Positions 1 to 9,218 of a stretch of 64,000 nucleotides of DNA are shown in pieces. Every line of letters starts with the position of its first letter. The first letter of the stretch is position 1. The DNA is taken from contig CAZIYJ010000003.1 in NCBI GenBank assembly GCA_964543475.1, positions 1 through 64,000 of the forward strand, read 5' to 3'. Both the position numbers and the translations under genes were made by a program. The notes beneath the pieces are model-generated. The model was not told the DNA's origin and made no database searches. It saw nothing but the letters and a program-made list of their open reading frames with translations. The DNA comes from JAYSYM01 sp964543475. Lineage in GTDB: Bacteria; Bdellovibrionota; Bdellovibrionia; Bdellovibrionales; JAMPXM01.

Positions 1-181
<181 letters not shown>

Positions 182-333
182 TTATTATATTTTTCTGATA
201 ATGGTTTTTCTCAAGCTAGGATCACCGAACTTAATCTGTTCAGGTTACTGGTTTGAATTCAGGATTAGATCAATCAATTCGATCGAATCAATTTCAAAAC
301 ACGATTTACATTTACTAATTCAGCAATTTTTTT
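182..333 (+). other. 23S-5S intergenic spacer
   Basis: About 150 AT-rich bases between the 23S and 5S genes. I see no tRNA and no open reading frame. It should be transcribed and removed during rRNA processing. Confidence 0.7.
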
Positions 334-450
<117 letters not shown>

Positions 451-464
451 TTTTATTTCTTAAA

Positions 465-496
465 GGCCGATTACGAAAGTAGTCGGCCTTTTTTTT
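465..496 (+). terminator. Rho-independent terminator of the rRNA operon
   Basis: A 10-bp stem (GGCCGATTAC with GTAGTCGGCC, one G-T pair) closed by a GAAA tetraloop and followed by eight T residues. It sits 15 bases after the 5S gene and 28 bases before the next start codon. Confidence 0.9.
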
Positions 497-523
497 GCCT
501 AAGTTTTTCTGGCAGGGAACAAG

Positions 524-1309
524 ATGGCGATAATACAGCTCGCTGATGAAACGCATTTAAACTTTATTTTGAACGAGTTGAAAAGCGATCCGGCGGCAAA
601 CGGATTGGCAATACAAGATCTGTTGCGCTTCCCGCAAAGCACGCAGTTGTTTTTCACTGATGAACCATTTTCCTATCTTCATTTGTCGGGTCATCCTGCA
701 TATCGTGGATCGAAAGTTTTGAGTTTGGGAGGAGACCCATCTCACGCGACTGCATTACTGAACAAAGCGAATCTAAAGTCTCCGTTCACTATTCGAGAAA
801 CTGATTCAAGGTTTGCGGCGGCGGTAAAAGAATATTATTCGAGTGCGATCGTTTATGACGAGTTTCGAATGGATCTCTTTCGCGATAATTATCGACCGCA
901 ACATCACGGAATAGCTAGGCAGTTGAATGATGCTGACATTGAGGCACTCACTGAATTTTTTGGAGCTCCAAAACAAGCCGTTGAAAGATTTAGAGGTTGG
1001 CTTCAGGGTGCTAGGGCAATCTTCGGAGTTTTCATTGAGGGAAAGTTAGCCTCTGTTGGCTCTACTTTTATAACAGTTCCAGAGGTTTGGAATCTTGTTG
1101 GTATAGAAACGAAAGCAGAATTTCGTCAGAGAGGTTTTGCGACTGAAGTTACGTCAAGTTTAGCTGCGAGAGCATTTGAAGAAACAGATTTAGTGACTCT
1201 AACAGTTCTTAGCGACAGCATGCCTGCAATCAAGACATATGAAAAGTTAGGCTTTTTGAAGAGTGGAAATCGCGTTTGGATTGACTGCGGAGCTGGAAGC
1301 AAACCGTAG
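524..1309 (+). CDS. GNAT family N-acetyltransferase
   Basis: A 261-residue protein whose C-terminal half (about residues 135-255) has the GNAT fold pattern: a beta strand VWNLVGIET, then the acetyl-CoA pyrophosphate loop RQRGFA followed by a helix (motif A), and a late AIKTYEKLGF segment (motif B). The N-terminal half resembles the double-domain FR47-like acetyltransferases. It probably acetylates an amine on a small molecule or protein, but the substrate cannot be told. A CAGGGA ribosome site lies 7 bases before the ATG. The HD-domain gene starts 2 bases after its stop, so the two are likely co-transcribed. Confidence 0.8.
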   Translation: MAIIQLADETHLNFILNELKSDPAANGLAIQDLLRFPQSTQLFFTDEPFSYLHLSGHPAYRGSKVLSLGGDPSHATALLNKANLKSPFTIRETDSRFAAAVKEYYSSAIVYDEFRMDLFRDNYRPQHHGIARQLNDADIEALTEFFGAPKQAVERFRGWLQGARAIFGVFIEGKLASVGSTFITVPEVWNLVGIETKAEFRQRGFATEVTSSLAARAFEETDLVTLTVLSDSMPAIKTYEKLGFLKSGNRVWIDCGAGSKP

Positions 1310-1310
1310 C

Positions 1311-1940
1311 ATGTTAGAATACGAAGATCTCTTTGAAAATCATATGAAATCGGTCTGTGATGAGAATCCAGATCCCTCGCATGATATCCACCATGTTCGG
1401 CGAGTGGTGAAGCTTGCGAAATTTCTGGCTCAAAAAGAGCGAGCAAATCTCGAAGTGGTCGTTCCGGCGGCGTACCTGCATGACTGCGTTTACATTTCAA
1501 AAACGGATAGTCGGCGAAAGCAGTCTTCTAAAATTTCTGCGGATCGAGCACTTGAGTTGCTTGGGGAGTGGAACTATCCCGCTAAGTTCTTTCCCAAAAT
1601 TCATCACGCAATTTTAACTCACAGTTTTTCAGCGAATGTTCCGGCTGAAACTTTGGAGGCAAAGGTGGTTCAAGATGCTGATCGGCTCGATGCGATGGGG
1701 GCGATTGGAATCTTCCGATGTTTTGCGTTCAGTGGAGTTGCGAACCGACCACTTTATGACTCGGCGGATCCATTTTGCGAAGATCGTGAGCTTAACGATC
1801 AGACAAATACTCTCGATCACTTTTATACGAAGCTTCTGTTGCTCAAAGATCGATTGAATACTGAGTCTGCCAAAGTCGAAGCCGAGGTTCGAATGAAGAC
1901 AATGCAGTCTTATCTTGCGGCGCTTCGCGCTGAAATATAG
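1311..1940 (+). CDS. HD-domain phosphohydrolase
   Basis: A 209-residue protein with the metal-binding layout of HD hydrolases: an early H in HDIHHVRRV, the paired HD in AYLHDCVYI, a downstream H in HHAILTHSF, and the conserved D in VVQDADRLDAMGAIG. This order matches the small YedJ-type HD proteins, presumed to hydrolyse phosphate esters or nucleotides; the substrate is unknown. The ATG at 1311, 2 bases after the upstream stop, is preferred over the in-frame codon at 1263 inside the acetyltransferase gene. Ten bases separate it from the exporter gene, suggesting a three-gene operon. Confidence 0.82.
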   Translation: MLEYEDLFENHMKSVCDENPDPSHDIHHVRRVVKLAKFLAQKERANLEVVVPAAYLHDCVYISKTDSRRKQSSKISADRALELLGEWNYPAKFFPKIHHAILTHSFSANVPAETLEAKVVQDADRLDAMGAIGIFRCFAFSGVANRPLYDSADPFCEDRELNDQTNTLDHFYTKLLLLKDRLNTESAKVEAEVRMKTMQSYLAALRAEI

Positions 1941-1949
1941 GAGTAATTT

Positions 1950-2270
1950 ATGAGTTGGATTTTTTTAGTGGCTGCTGGCCTTTGCGAAATCAGTTTCGCA
2001 TTTTTTTTAAAGCTTTCAGAGGGATTCACCAGAACTTGGCCGACGGTTGGATTTGGTGCGTTTGCCATTTTGTCTTTTTGGCTCTTAACAAAAGCGATGG
2101 AGACGATATCGGTGGGAACTGCTTATGCAGTTTGGACGGGCATTGGCGCTCTGGGCACAGCAGTAATTGGAATCATTTATTTCAAAGATCCGGCGACACT
2201 TTCGCGGATCTTTTTTTTGGCGCTACTTTTAGTATCAATAGTTGGACTAAAGATCGTTTCGCCGCGTTAA
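1950..2270 (+). CDS. sugE: Small multidrug resistance family transporter, SugE/Gdx type
   Basis: A 106-residue inner-membrane protein with four hydrophobic helices, the usual SMR length. The essential glutamate of helix 1 is residue 13 (AAGLCE). The segment GTAYAVWTGIGALGTA is the signature of the SugE/Gdx subgroup rather than EmrE. Characterised Gdx proteins exchange guanidinium for protons, and that role is inferred here. No guanidine riboswitch is visible in the 9 bases upstream. TAGGAG gives a good ribosome site. Dual-topology SMR proteins work as homodimers, and no partner gene is present. Confidence 0.88.
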   Translation: MSWIFLVAAGLCEISFAFFLKLSEGFTRTWPTVGFGAFAILSFWLLTKAMETISVGTAYAVWTGIGALGTAVIGIIYFKDPATLSRIFFLALLLVSIVGLKIVSPR

Positions 2271-2759
2271 TCAAAAATGAGTATGAGCTTCGTCGACTAA
2301 TTCAGAAAACGATTGTTTGCGAAGATTGGCGTTTGCGAAGTCTCTTTCACTCATCTCAAAGCTTCTGAGTCGTGCGAACTCTTCTGAATAGAGAATTGTC
2401 TCTGCCTTGAATCTCGACATGTAATCTAAATATTTCGCTATTAAGTCTTTTTGTTCCTGGCCAGTAAGTCGTTTTGCTTTTGCTGGAAGTAGATCGAAAC
2501 TTTCAGAGGTTAAGACAGCAACGGCGCACGAGGCGACAACTTCAAGGTTAGACACAACTTGTTCTAATTCGACATCGGTCACAGATGTTTTATCTTCCAA
2601 TCCTTTACGAACAGAAGAGTCAGCGAGGCGTGAGAATTTATCAAAATTTTTCATCACTCGAGAAAGACTCAGAGCTTCTTCGTTTGGCCCAAGTGGGCAG
2701 GCAAGCGCAGATGTCGTAGTCAGTAAAGCTATTGCTGTTAATAATAGAAGTGGGCGCAT
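2271..2759 (-). CDS. Exported protein of unknown function
   Basis: About 162 residues. An N-terminal signal peptide (RPLLLLTAIALLTTTSALA) precedes a mature start near CPLGPNEE. The rest is hydrophilic, mostly helical and rich in Glu/Lys/Ser, with a second cysteine in ASCAVAV that could pair with the first. I recognise no family. The ATG at 2759 is chosen because GAGGAG lies just upstream and it gives a clean signal peptide; a longer in-frame reading to 2813 lacks both. It converges on the sugE gene, its stop starting at the next base. Confidence 0.65.
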   Translation of the reverse strand: MRPLLLLTAIALLTTTSALACPLGPNEEALSLSRVMKNFDKFSRLADSSVRKGLEDKTSVTDVELEQVVSNLEVVASCAVAVLTSESFDLLPAKAKRLTGQEQKDLIAKYLDYMSRFKAETILYSEEFARLRSFEMSERDFANANLRKQSFSELVDEAHTHF

Positions 2760-2886
2760 CAATACTCCTCTTTCGGATAAACAGAGGTAGCGCGAAGAAT
2801 CTGAAATGTCCAAGATTGGTCGAGGAGCACTCAGTTGCTTTTCAATTAGAAATAAATTCGCCTGTTTTAAAAATTACGGGCCGTCA

Positions 2887-3360
2887 TTAGAAGATCCAAC
2901 CGAGGTCGTAGCTTCGGGTTGATTCCCACTCGGTATTGTTCGTTTTTATGTCGACGAGATTATATTGGACGTTAGCGCCGAGCTTTTTTTCGTCGATATA
3001 GAAAAAGACAAACACTTCGAGGCCGTGAGTTCCGTCTTTATCAGTAGGAATTTGAATTTTAAGGTCGTCAGCCCAGGGTTTAAAAGTTGATCCTTCGGCA
3101 GTGATTTGAAAGCCTCGGACTTTTTTGAAGTTTTCGGGGACGACTTTGCCTTTGATTAAACTATTAAGGTCCTCGTTGATCGCACGACTCAGTCGAGCAG
3201 GGATCGGATCGCTTGAGCTGAGATATCGATAGTAAAAAAAGCCAGACGCAATAAGCACTATTAATAGAATGATCGTTCCGGCCGGTGAAGGCGAGTGCGT
3301 TGGCACATGCGGTGACCGGTTTGGGGCTGACAAATTTTGATCGGTGCCGTTCTTGGTCAT
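2887..3360 (-). CDS. Single-pass membrane protein of unknown function
   Basis: About 157 residues. A Pro/Ser-rich N-terminal tail (about 25 residues) precedes one strong transmembrane helix (GTIILLIVLIASGFFYYRYL). A periplasmic or cytoplasmic domain of ~110 residues follows, with alternating strands and a final aromatic stretch. I recognise no family. The ATG at 3360 is preceded by GAG at short spacing; a TTG three codons upstream (3369) is an alternative. It is divergent from the VWA lipoprotein gene, with ~190 bases of AT-rich DNA between them. Confidence 0.55.
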   Translation of the reverse strand: MTKNGTDQNLSAPNRSPHVPTHSPSPAGTIILLIVLIASGFFYYRYLSSSDPIPARLSRAINEDLNSLIKGKVVPENFKKVRGFQITAEGSTFKPWADDLKIQIPTDKDGTHGLEVFVFFYIDEKKLGANVQYNLVDIKTNNTEWESTRSYDLGWIF

Positions 3361-3506
3361 GATGCTCAAACTATCGGATTTCTTAGGCTTTTTATCAAAT
3401 TAAAATCACCATCCAAAAATTACCGTCCAAACTCAGTACGTTTTTAGAGACGGGGCATAGTTTAAAATAATTAAGTAATTTCAATAATTTAACTAACTGT
3501 CTCACC

Positions 3507-3523
3507 CTGGCACGAGTCGTGAA
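3507..3523 (+). promoter_or_regulatory. Possible sigma-54-like promoter (imperfect)
   Basis: CTGGCACGAGTCGTGAA matches the sigma-54 -24 element (TGGCACG) well, but the -12 element reads GTGAA instead of TTGCA, so GG-N10-GC becomes GG-N10-GA. It lies ~35 bases before the VWA lipoprotein start. The evidence is weak. Confidence 0.25.
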
Positions 3524-3553
3524 CCTATGCTCATTCGGAAAAGAGGGTTGTTT

Positions 3554-4708
3554 ATGATCCGCTCATACTTAAAGACGTTCGTTTTGTTGGCTACAGTTTC
3601 CTACTTTGTGGCGTGCTCGCCAGTGAAGTTCAACAAGCTTGCTAGCGACACTGATTGTGCAAACGTTGGTGGACAGGCCGCTTGTATCCAAAGCTGCGAC
3701 GCTAACGGAAGTTGCTTTGCCGAATACGATATTAAAAAGCAAGTTGGTAAAGGTGTCGCAGACATTCTGTTTGTTGACGACAACTCAGGATCGATGTCGC
3801 CGGAACAACAGCGCATGGCCGATAGTTTTCCAACTTTCATGAGCAGCATTTCTCAAACTGACTATCGCGTTGCAATTACAACAACTGACGTATCAGGCGT
3901 TGATCGTGCTTCTGGACAATCAACTTCAAATTTTCCAGCAGGTCGCGATGGTGCTCTTGTTGATTTCGGTAGCGGCGCAGGAAAATACTTAACGCCAACT
4001 TCTGGAAACGTAGACACTTTATTTAAATCTCAAATCAAGCGCCAGGAAACTTTGAATTGCGAAGCGAGCAATTATGCTTCTGGAAGCTGCCCATCGGCTG
4101 ACGAGCGTGGAATTTTCGCAGCTCACTTAGCGGCTTCAAGAAACGACAGTGGATTTATTAGAAGCACTGGTCACATGGCGATTATCGTTTTGGCTGACGA
4201 AGATGTTCGCTCGAATTTGTATTGCGACGGAAAATCAGGAAATTGTTTGTCTTCATTCAATTTGAAGTCACAAGACAAGCCAGCGTTTTTCTTAGAAGAC
4301 TTCAAGAAGCGTTTCCCAGGAAAGACGATTTCTGTTCACTCGATCATTGTTAATGATTCAGGTTGTCAGAGTGCTCAAACTGGTCAGCTTGGAAATCCAA
4401 ATATTTCGGGATCGATCGGGACTCAGTACAAAGCTCTTTCAAACATGACTGGCGGAGTTGTTGGAAGCATTTGTGCTACTAACTATCAGTCTCAGCTTGG
4501 ACAAATCGGCAGTGTGATTGTGGATCAGATTAACAATATCGGTTTTGCTTGTACTCCGTATCAAGGGCAGTTTGCTCTTTACCTTAACGGGTCACCGGCG
4601 AATAACAGCCAGTACACGGTTGATCAGTCGAAGTGGGTAATTGATTTCACATCACCACTTCCGGCAAACACTCAAATCCAGTTAACTTATAAATGTAAAT
4701 TGAACTAG
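3554..4708 (+). CDS. Lipoprotein with a von Willebrand factor A domain
   Basis: About 384 residues. The signal peptide ends in a lipobox (SYFVAC, Cys21), so it is probably membrane-anchored. The VWA domain opens with ADILFVDDNSGSM, whose D-x-S-x-S is the metal-ion-dependent adhesion site, and continues to about residue 325. Many cysteines in the N-terminal linker and later loops suggest disulfides outside the cytoplasm. VWA proteins usually bind proteins or surfaces; a ligand cannot be named. The ATG at 3554 has GAGGG upstream; the ORF can be extended to 3527 but that gives a poorer signal peptide. A terminator follows. Confidence 0.8.
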   Translation: MIRSYLKTFVLLATVSYFVACSPVKFNKLASDTDCANVGGQAACIQSCDANGSCFAEYDIKKQVGKGVADILFVDDNSGSMSPEQQRMADSFPTFMSSISQTDYRVAITTTDVSGVDRASGQSTSNFPAGRDGALVDFGSGAGKYLTPTSGNVDTLFKSQIKRQETLNCEASNYASGSCPSADERGIFAAHLAASRNDSGFIRSTGHMAIIVLADEDVRSNLYCDGKSGNCLSSFNLKSQDKPAFFLEDFKKRFPGKTISVHSIIVNDSGCQSAQTGQLGNPNISGSIGTQYKALSNMTGGVVGSICATNYQSQLGQIGSVIVDQINNIGFACTPYQGQFALYLNGSPANNSQYTVDQSKWVIDFTSPLPANTQIQLTYKCKLN

Positions 4709-4743
4709 TTTTCCCGAGCAATCGGGATTTGTGGCGACGATAG

Positions 4744-4772
4744 AGGCTCATCTTCGGATGGGCCTTTTTTTT
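4744..4772 (+). terminator. Rho-independent terminator after the VWA lipoprotein gene
   Basis: A 9-bp stem (AGGCTCATC with GATGGGCCT, one G-T pair) with a TTCG tetraloop and a run of eight T residues, 36 bases after the stop codon. Confidence 0.88.
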
Positions 4773-4872
4773 TATTATGATTTTTCGTAAAACCACCTCG
4801 GATTCTTTTTTTAATGCTTTATTGATTTACTGCGACCCAGATAGAGTAATGAAGTCTTCAAAGGAGGCCCAG

Positions 4873-5409
4873 GTGCTCAAAAATCTTTTGATCTTGTTTT
4901 GCCTTTCGATTCTTTCTTTTTCTGCATCGCATGCAGATGCAGATGAACTTAAAACTGTCGACCACGTAGAGTTGGGAAAATATGCAGGTACTTGGTACCA
5001 GATTGCAAGAAAGCCTGTGCTTTTTGAAACTGGCTGCGTTTGTTCGCGCCAGAAACTGACTCCGTTGGCGAGTGGTGAGGTAGGAGTTTTGAACACTTGT
5101 AATCTTTTTTCGCCGGAAGGAAAACTCGTTTCAATTGAGGGAACAGCGACCAATGTTGACCCGAAAGGAAACGCAAAATTTAAAGTAGATTTTGGCCTGC
5201 CCAACAAAGGCGACTACTGGATCATTGGCTTGAGCCATGATTACGGTTGGGCAGTTGTGAGCGACCCGCGGGACACCGTTCTTTATATTTTATCAAAGAC
5301 TCCGGAGCTGTCGGATGATGAATACAGCGACGCAATTAAAGTAGCCGCTCTACAGCGAGACACTTCGGTGCTAGAAAAGACTTTGCAAGTCGGTTGCAAG
5401 TATCCATAG
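4873..5409 (+). CDS. Bacterial lipocalin (Blc-like), exported
   Basis: About 178 residues. A signal peptide (LKNLLILFCLSILSFSASHA) precedes a lipocalin domain with the first conserved block GKYAGTWYQIARKP (G-x-W), the second block DYGWAVVSDP and a late YILSKTPELSD. Bacterial lipocalins of this type bind lipids or fatty acids in the periplasm. The start is the GTG at 4873, because a perfect AAGGAGG lies 5 bases upstream; longer in-frame starts (4777, 4849) lack a ribosome site and spoil the signal peptide. No lipobox cysteine is obvious. An SDR gene follows 28 bases later. Confidence 0.85.
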   Translation: MLKNLLILFCLSILSFSASHADADELKTVDHVELGKYAGTWYQIARKPVLFETGCVCSRQKLTPLASGEVGVLNTCNLFSPEGKLVSIEGTATNVDPKGNAKFKVDFGLPNKGDYWIIGLSHDYGWAVVSDPRDTVLYILSKTPELSDDEYSDAIKVAALQRDTSVLEKTLQVGCKYP

Positions 5410-5437
5410 ATTAGATTGCGAACATCGGCGGTAAGTA

Positions 5438-6439
5438 ATGTATCGATATATTTACTGGTTTAAATTTCGCTCTCCACCGAGAGACTTTAAACCTGTAATT
5501 CTTGTTACTGGCTGCAGCTCCGGAATTGGAGAAGCGATTGCCGGGCTCTTGGCAAAGAGAAAGTCTTACCGAGTTGCGCTAACTGCAAGACCGCAAAGTC
5601 TCAAATATTTATTAGAAAAATTCGAAGAATCAGATCGAGTTAAGATTCTTCCTCTAGATGTTACGGATGCTGAAAGCCGCAAAAACGCTATTTCTACCTT
5701 GGAAAACGAATGGGGCGGGGTTGATATTTTGGTCAACAATGCCGGTATCAGCTACCGCAGTACTTTGGAAGAAATGAGTTACGAGGACGAGCAATTGCAA
5801 ATGGAAACCAATTATCATGGTCCCATCGATTTAATCCGTCTTTGTCTTCCGAGCATGCGTCGAAAAGGCAGAGGAAAAATAATTAATATTTCTTCTGTCA
5901 GTGGAATGTTGGCGATGCCGACCATGTCGTCGTACTCAGCATCGAAATATGCGCTCGAGGGCGCGAGCGAAGCACTTTGGTACGAAGCAAAACCTTTCGG
6001 AATAAGCGTTTCATTGTTACAGCCTGGATTTGTGAAATCACAATCCTTTGAACGCGTCCGTTTCTCGACCAAATCTGAAAAGACCCATTTAGGCAAAGGC
6101 CCTTACGGTGGAATGTACAACAGCATGGAGCCGTTTATTGCCAAGTTGATGAATCGAGGTTTAGCTACGCCTGAATCGATCGCAAACCTGGTACAAGATG
6201 TGATCCGCACACAGAATCCTCCTCTGTGGATTCCAGCGAGCTTTGATGCCGAATTTTTTTATTACCTTCGACGGATTTTTCCGAGACGATTGCTTCAACC
6301 GTTTTTATATTTTTGTTTGCCGCAAACGAAAAATTGGGGACGCAAATATACTCGTAAGCGCGCAAACTTGATTTGGCCTTTGAATTTGATCCGATCTTGG
6401 AGGCAAAGGCGCGCCGAGCAAGCTGAAGACGAGTCTTAG
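5438..6439 (+). CDS. Short-chain dehydrogenase/reductase
   Basis: A 333-residue protein with the classical SDR motifs: cofactor loop TGCSSGIG (residues 24-31), NNAG (100-103), the catalytic serine in INISSVSG (about 152) and YSASK (Tyr166, Lys170). The C-terminal ~80 residues are basic and aromatic, longer than in minimal SDRs, and could contact a membrane. It likely oxidises or reduces an alcohol/ketone with NAD(P); the substrate is unknown. It follows the lipocalin gene closely and may share its transcript, which would suit a lipid-related substrate, but that is inference. Confidence 0.88.
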   Translation: MYRYIYWFKFRSPPRDFKPVILVTGCSSGIGEAIAGLLAKRKSYRVALTARPQSLKYLLEKFEESDRVKILPLDVTDAESRKNAISTLENEWGGVDILVNNAGISYRSTLEEMSYEDEQLQMETNYHGPIDLIRLCLPSMRRKGRGKIINISSVSGMLAMPTMSSYSASKYALEGASEALWYEAKPFGISVSLLQPGFVKSQSFERVRFSTKSEKTHLGKGPYGGMYNSMEPFIAKLMNRGLATPESIANLVQDVIRTQNPPLWIPASFDAEFFYYLRRIFPRRLLQPFLYFCLPQTKNWGRKYTRKRANLIWPLNLIRSWRQRRAEQAEDES

Positions 6440-6448
6440 AGGGTGCTG

Positions 6449-7552
6449 CTAGAGATTCTGAGGAATTTCGATTATAAACTCTGCGCCCTCATCAACTCGC
6501 CCAATTGCAGAAATTTTTCCTTCGTGCAATTCGACAATTTTTTGTACGGTCGCCAAGCCCAATCCACTGCCTTTGATATTACTAGTATTGTCTCCGCGTT
6601 TGAATGGCTCGAAAATCTCGCGATTTAGTAAGGGATCAAAGCCAATGCCATTATCTTTGATGTAGAGTTTGATGAGGTCATTTTCTTTTCGACCACTGAT
6701 AGTAATTTTACAAACCCTCTTCTCAGATTTAAATTTAAGACTATTGGCGATTAGGTTCTGAAAAAGCTGGGTGAACAAAACTGGGTATCCATTTACTTCT
6801 GGTAAACTCTCAATTGTGACTTCTGCATTAGCCTGAGAAATGTATTTTGCAAGATTTGATTTTGCTTCTAGGGCGACGACTGAAAGCGAAAAGCTTTTTT
6901 TCTCGATTTTCAATTTGCCGAGTTTTGCGTACTCAAGTAATTGATCGATCAGATGGATCATTCTTGAGCCAATACTTTTAATTGTTTTGATCTGATCGGT
7001 CGTGTCCTTCGACAAATTTTCAGCATCGTCTAAGGCGAGATCTGCGTAGCCTATAATTGTCGATGCAGGAGATCTTAGGTCGTGAGCAGCGACGGCAGCA
7101 AAACGTTCGAGATCTTGGTAACTCGATTCTAAATTTTTTCCGGCTTTGCTTAATTCAATTTCTCGAAGTTTTGTAAACTCAACTGCTGCTACTGTTGCGG
7201 CCGATTCAAAGAATCGATCAATCAACCTAAAGTCTTTAAGCACATCTTCATTTGCTTGTTCTAACTCATCAAAAACCACTCTCTTTAAAACCCAGTATTC
7301 ATCTAGGACCTGAGAAAGAGTGTAATCTCCGAAGGAAAATCGTTGTCGGCCATGATTTTTTCCTAGCTCGCTTGGCTTTTCAAAACTTCCAGTTTCTAAG
7401 CCATCACAAAGTGCATCAATCAACTGCGGTAGGTGGTTTCGAACGGCTGCTCTTGATTTATCGCTCGCAGCCGGAAACTTTTCGCGAGAAATAGATTCCC
7501 ATCGAGTAAGAATCTTATCTTTGTGAATTCTGATATGGCACTGGTCAGACAT
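6449..7552 (-). CDS. Soluble sensor histidine kinase
   Basis: A 367-residue protein with no transmembrane segment. Residues ~10-125 resemble the RsbRD-type helical sensor domain (the ITRWESISR-like start and FGDYTLSQVLDEYWVLKRVV). The dimerisation/phosphoacceptor helix has FAAVAAHDLRSP with His157. The ATP-binding domain shows an N box (LFQNLIANSLKF), DNGIGF (300-305) and GSGLGL (328-333). It should autophosphorylate and pass phosphate to a response regulator, but no receiver gene is nearby, so it is an orphan kinase here. It converges on the SDR gene. Confidence 0.9.
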   Translation of the reverse strand: MSDQCHIRIHKDKILTRWESISREKFPAASDKSRAAVRNHLPQLIDALCDGLETGSFEKPSELGKNHGRQRFSFGDYTLSQVLDEYWVLKRVVFDELEQANEDVLKDFRLIDRFFESAATVAAVEFTKLREIELSKAGKNLESSYQDLERFAAVAAHDLRSPASTIIGYADLALDDAENLSKDTTDQIKTIKSIGSRMIHLIDQLLEYAKLGKLKIEKKSFSLSVVALEAKSNLAKYISQANAEVTIESLPEVNGYPVLFTQLFQNLIANSLKFKSEKRVCKITISGRKENDLIKLYIKDNGIGFDPLLNREIFEPFKRGDNTSNIKGSGLGLATVQKIVELHEGKISAIGRVDEGAEFIIEIPQNL

Positions 7553-7594
7553 AAGATAATTACCGTGCGTTAACTGAAATGGTTGCAGGTCAAA

Positions 7595-7674
<80 letters not shown>

Positions 7675-7817
7675 AGTCGACTTATTGGGAACGGTCAATC
7701 TAGTGAAAACGACCATGCCTGTCAAACATGTACCTAAAAGGATTGATTTTAACCTTTCAGGCTCCCTAGGATGTGTCTATGCGGCTGTTTTGGGCAGCAA
7801 TCACTCGGGAGTCATCA

Positions 7818-9149
7818 ATGAAACTGCTTCTAGCTCTATTCACAATCTCTTTTGGTAGTTTTGCCGTAGCACAGGAAGTTGAGATCAAACATACCGGTGA
7901 GTTCAGAGCTCGATACTTAAATCATCGCAATACAACCGCTCAAGATCTTACTTCGACTGGCAAAGATGCAGACAGCACTGACATCGATCATCGATTCAAA
8001 CTCAATATTTTGGCTCAGAAGGGCGAAAGCCTTCAGGCTGGTCTTACGGTTCTTCATGCTTCGGGCTGGGGTGAGGCAAATGATCCGACTACTGGAACGC
8101 AAATTCCAAGTTCGCGTGACGATTTCGACGAAGACAATATGCTTTTCGTTAGCCGCGCCTGGGGATCATGGAAAGCCAATGACTCTATATCTTTCAAATT
8201 CGGACGAGTCGGCTTGGAGTTTGCCGACGGTTCAGTTTTCTCGGAAAATGATTGGGAGCAATTTCCTGTTTCTCACGATGGTGTAATCGGATTTTGGGAT
8301 ATCAACTTAGGCAAGTTTACATTGTTTGCAGCGAAAAATCGTGAGCGAGGTATTGGTACTCTCGATAACGACGCTGAAGAAAACATGTACGGACTCGCGT
8401 TTGATTTTAAAAACGTGCCCGCATTTATCAAAATATTTAACGTTCAGTTCGTGCAAATCACGCAGGACGAAGTCGGAAGTCCGGATAGCTCAAAAGACAA
8501 TCGTCAGCATTTAGGTTTAGCCGTTGGTGGCGATACGTTCGGTTTAATTTACAAAGTTGCAGGAGCGTATCAGCTTGGAAAAACAAGTGGCACGGCTTCT
8601 GGGACAGCATTTGAGGCCGACAACAATGCGTGGATGTATGATGTGTTGGGAGGCTATCAACTTAGCTCGCTTCGAAATTTCAAAATCACTGCAGGCTATC
8701 ACCAAGATTCTGGTGACAAAGATCTGTCGGACAACAGGAAGAATGAAGCTTACAACTCGTTGTTTTATGATCGACACAACAACTCTGGACTCATGGATGT
8801 TCTTCGTTGGGGGAACCTAACTTATTGGTCAGTGAATACTTCGATTTCACTTCTTGATGACTTAGATGGCGGAGTTTCTTATTTAAATTTCACACGTACT
8901 TCTTCGGGCGGGAACGTTACACCGACCGTTTACGGACCGAACTATTCATTGAGTGATGTCACGACAAATGATGAGCTTGGATCTGAAGTTGATGTTTGGG
9001 TTAACAAAACTTACTCGAGCACAGGATTTCAAATCGGCGGTCGCTTCGGGATATTTATGCCTGGAGAAGCAATAAAGCAGATGCCTTTGGCGCAGATGCG
9101 GGATCGAAGCATTTACCAATGGATGCTCCAGGGCGCCCTAAGCTTCTAG
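7818..9149 (+). CDS. Outer-membrane beta-barrel protein (alginate-export/porin-like)
   Basis: About 443 residues. A signal peptide (KLLLALFTISFGSFAVAQ) is followed by repeated amphipathic beta strands alternating with Gly/Asn/Asp-rich turns, ending in an aromatic C terminus (GALSF) typical of barrels. The pattern EFRARYLNHRN ... ISFKFGRVGLEF ... GFWDINLGKFTLFAAK resembles the alginate-export type of barrel. It likely forms a channel; the substrate is unknown. The ATG at 7818 is chosen because GGGAG precedes it and the signal peptide begins there; in-frame codons at 7773 and 7779 are weaker alternatives. Confidence 0.78.
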   Translation: MKLLLALFTISFGSFAVAQEVEIKHTGEFRARYLNHRNTTAQDLTSTGKDADSTDIDHRFKLNILAQKGESLQAGLTVLHASGWGEANDPTTGTQIPSSRDDFDEDNMLFVSRAWGSWKANDSISFKFGRVGLEFADGSVFSENDWEQFPVSHDGVIGFWDINLGKFTLFAAKNRERGIGTLDNDAEENMYGLAFDFKNVPAFIKIFNVQFVQITQDEVGSPDSSKDNRQHLGLAVGGDTFGLIYKVAGAYQLGKTSGTASGTAFEADNNAWMYDVLGGYQLSSLRNFKITAGYHQDSGDKDLSDNRKNEAYNSLFYDRHNNSGLMDVLRWGNLTYWSVNTSISLLDDLDGGVSYLNFTRTSSGGNVTPTVYGPNYSLSDVTTNDELGSEVDVWVNKTYSSTGFQIGGRFGIFMPGEAIKQMPLAQMRDRSIYQWMLQGALSF

Positions 9150-9218
9150 GCTGAATCTAGACCTCGACTAGGACCCAGTTTGTTTAAATCGTAAAGATGC
9201 AATCGCCGATAAGTCGGT

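Noticed and set aside
1126..1500. 124-codon minus-strand ORF opposite the acetyltransferase and HD genes
   Set aside because: It spans the junction of two well-supported genes and shows no conserved motif.
1941..1949. Guanidine riboswitch for the SugE-like gene
   Set aside because: Only 9 bases separate it from the HD gene; no aptamer fits.
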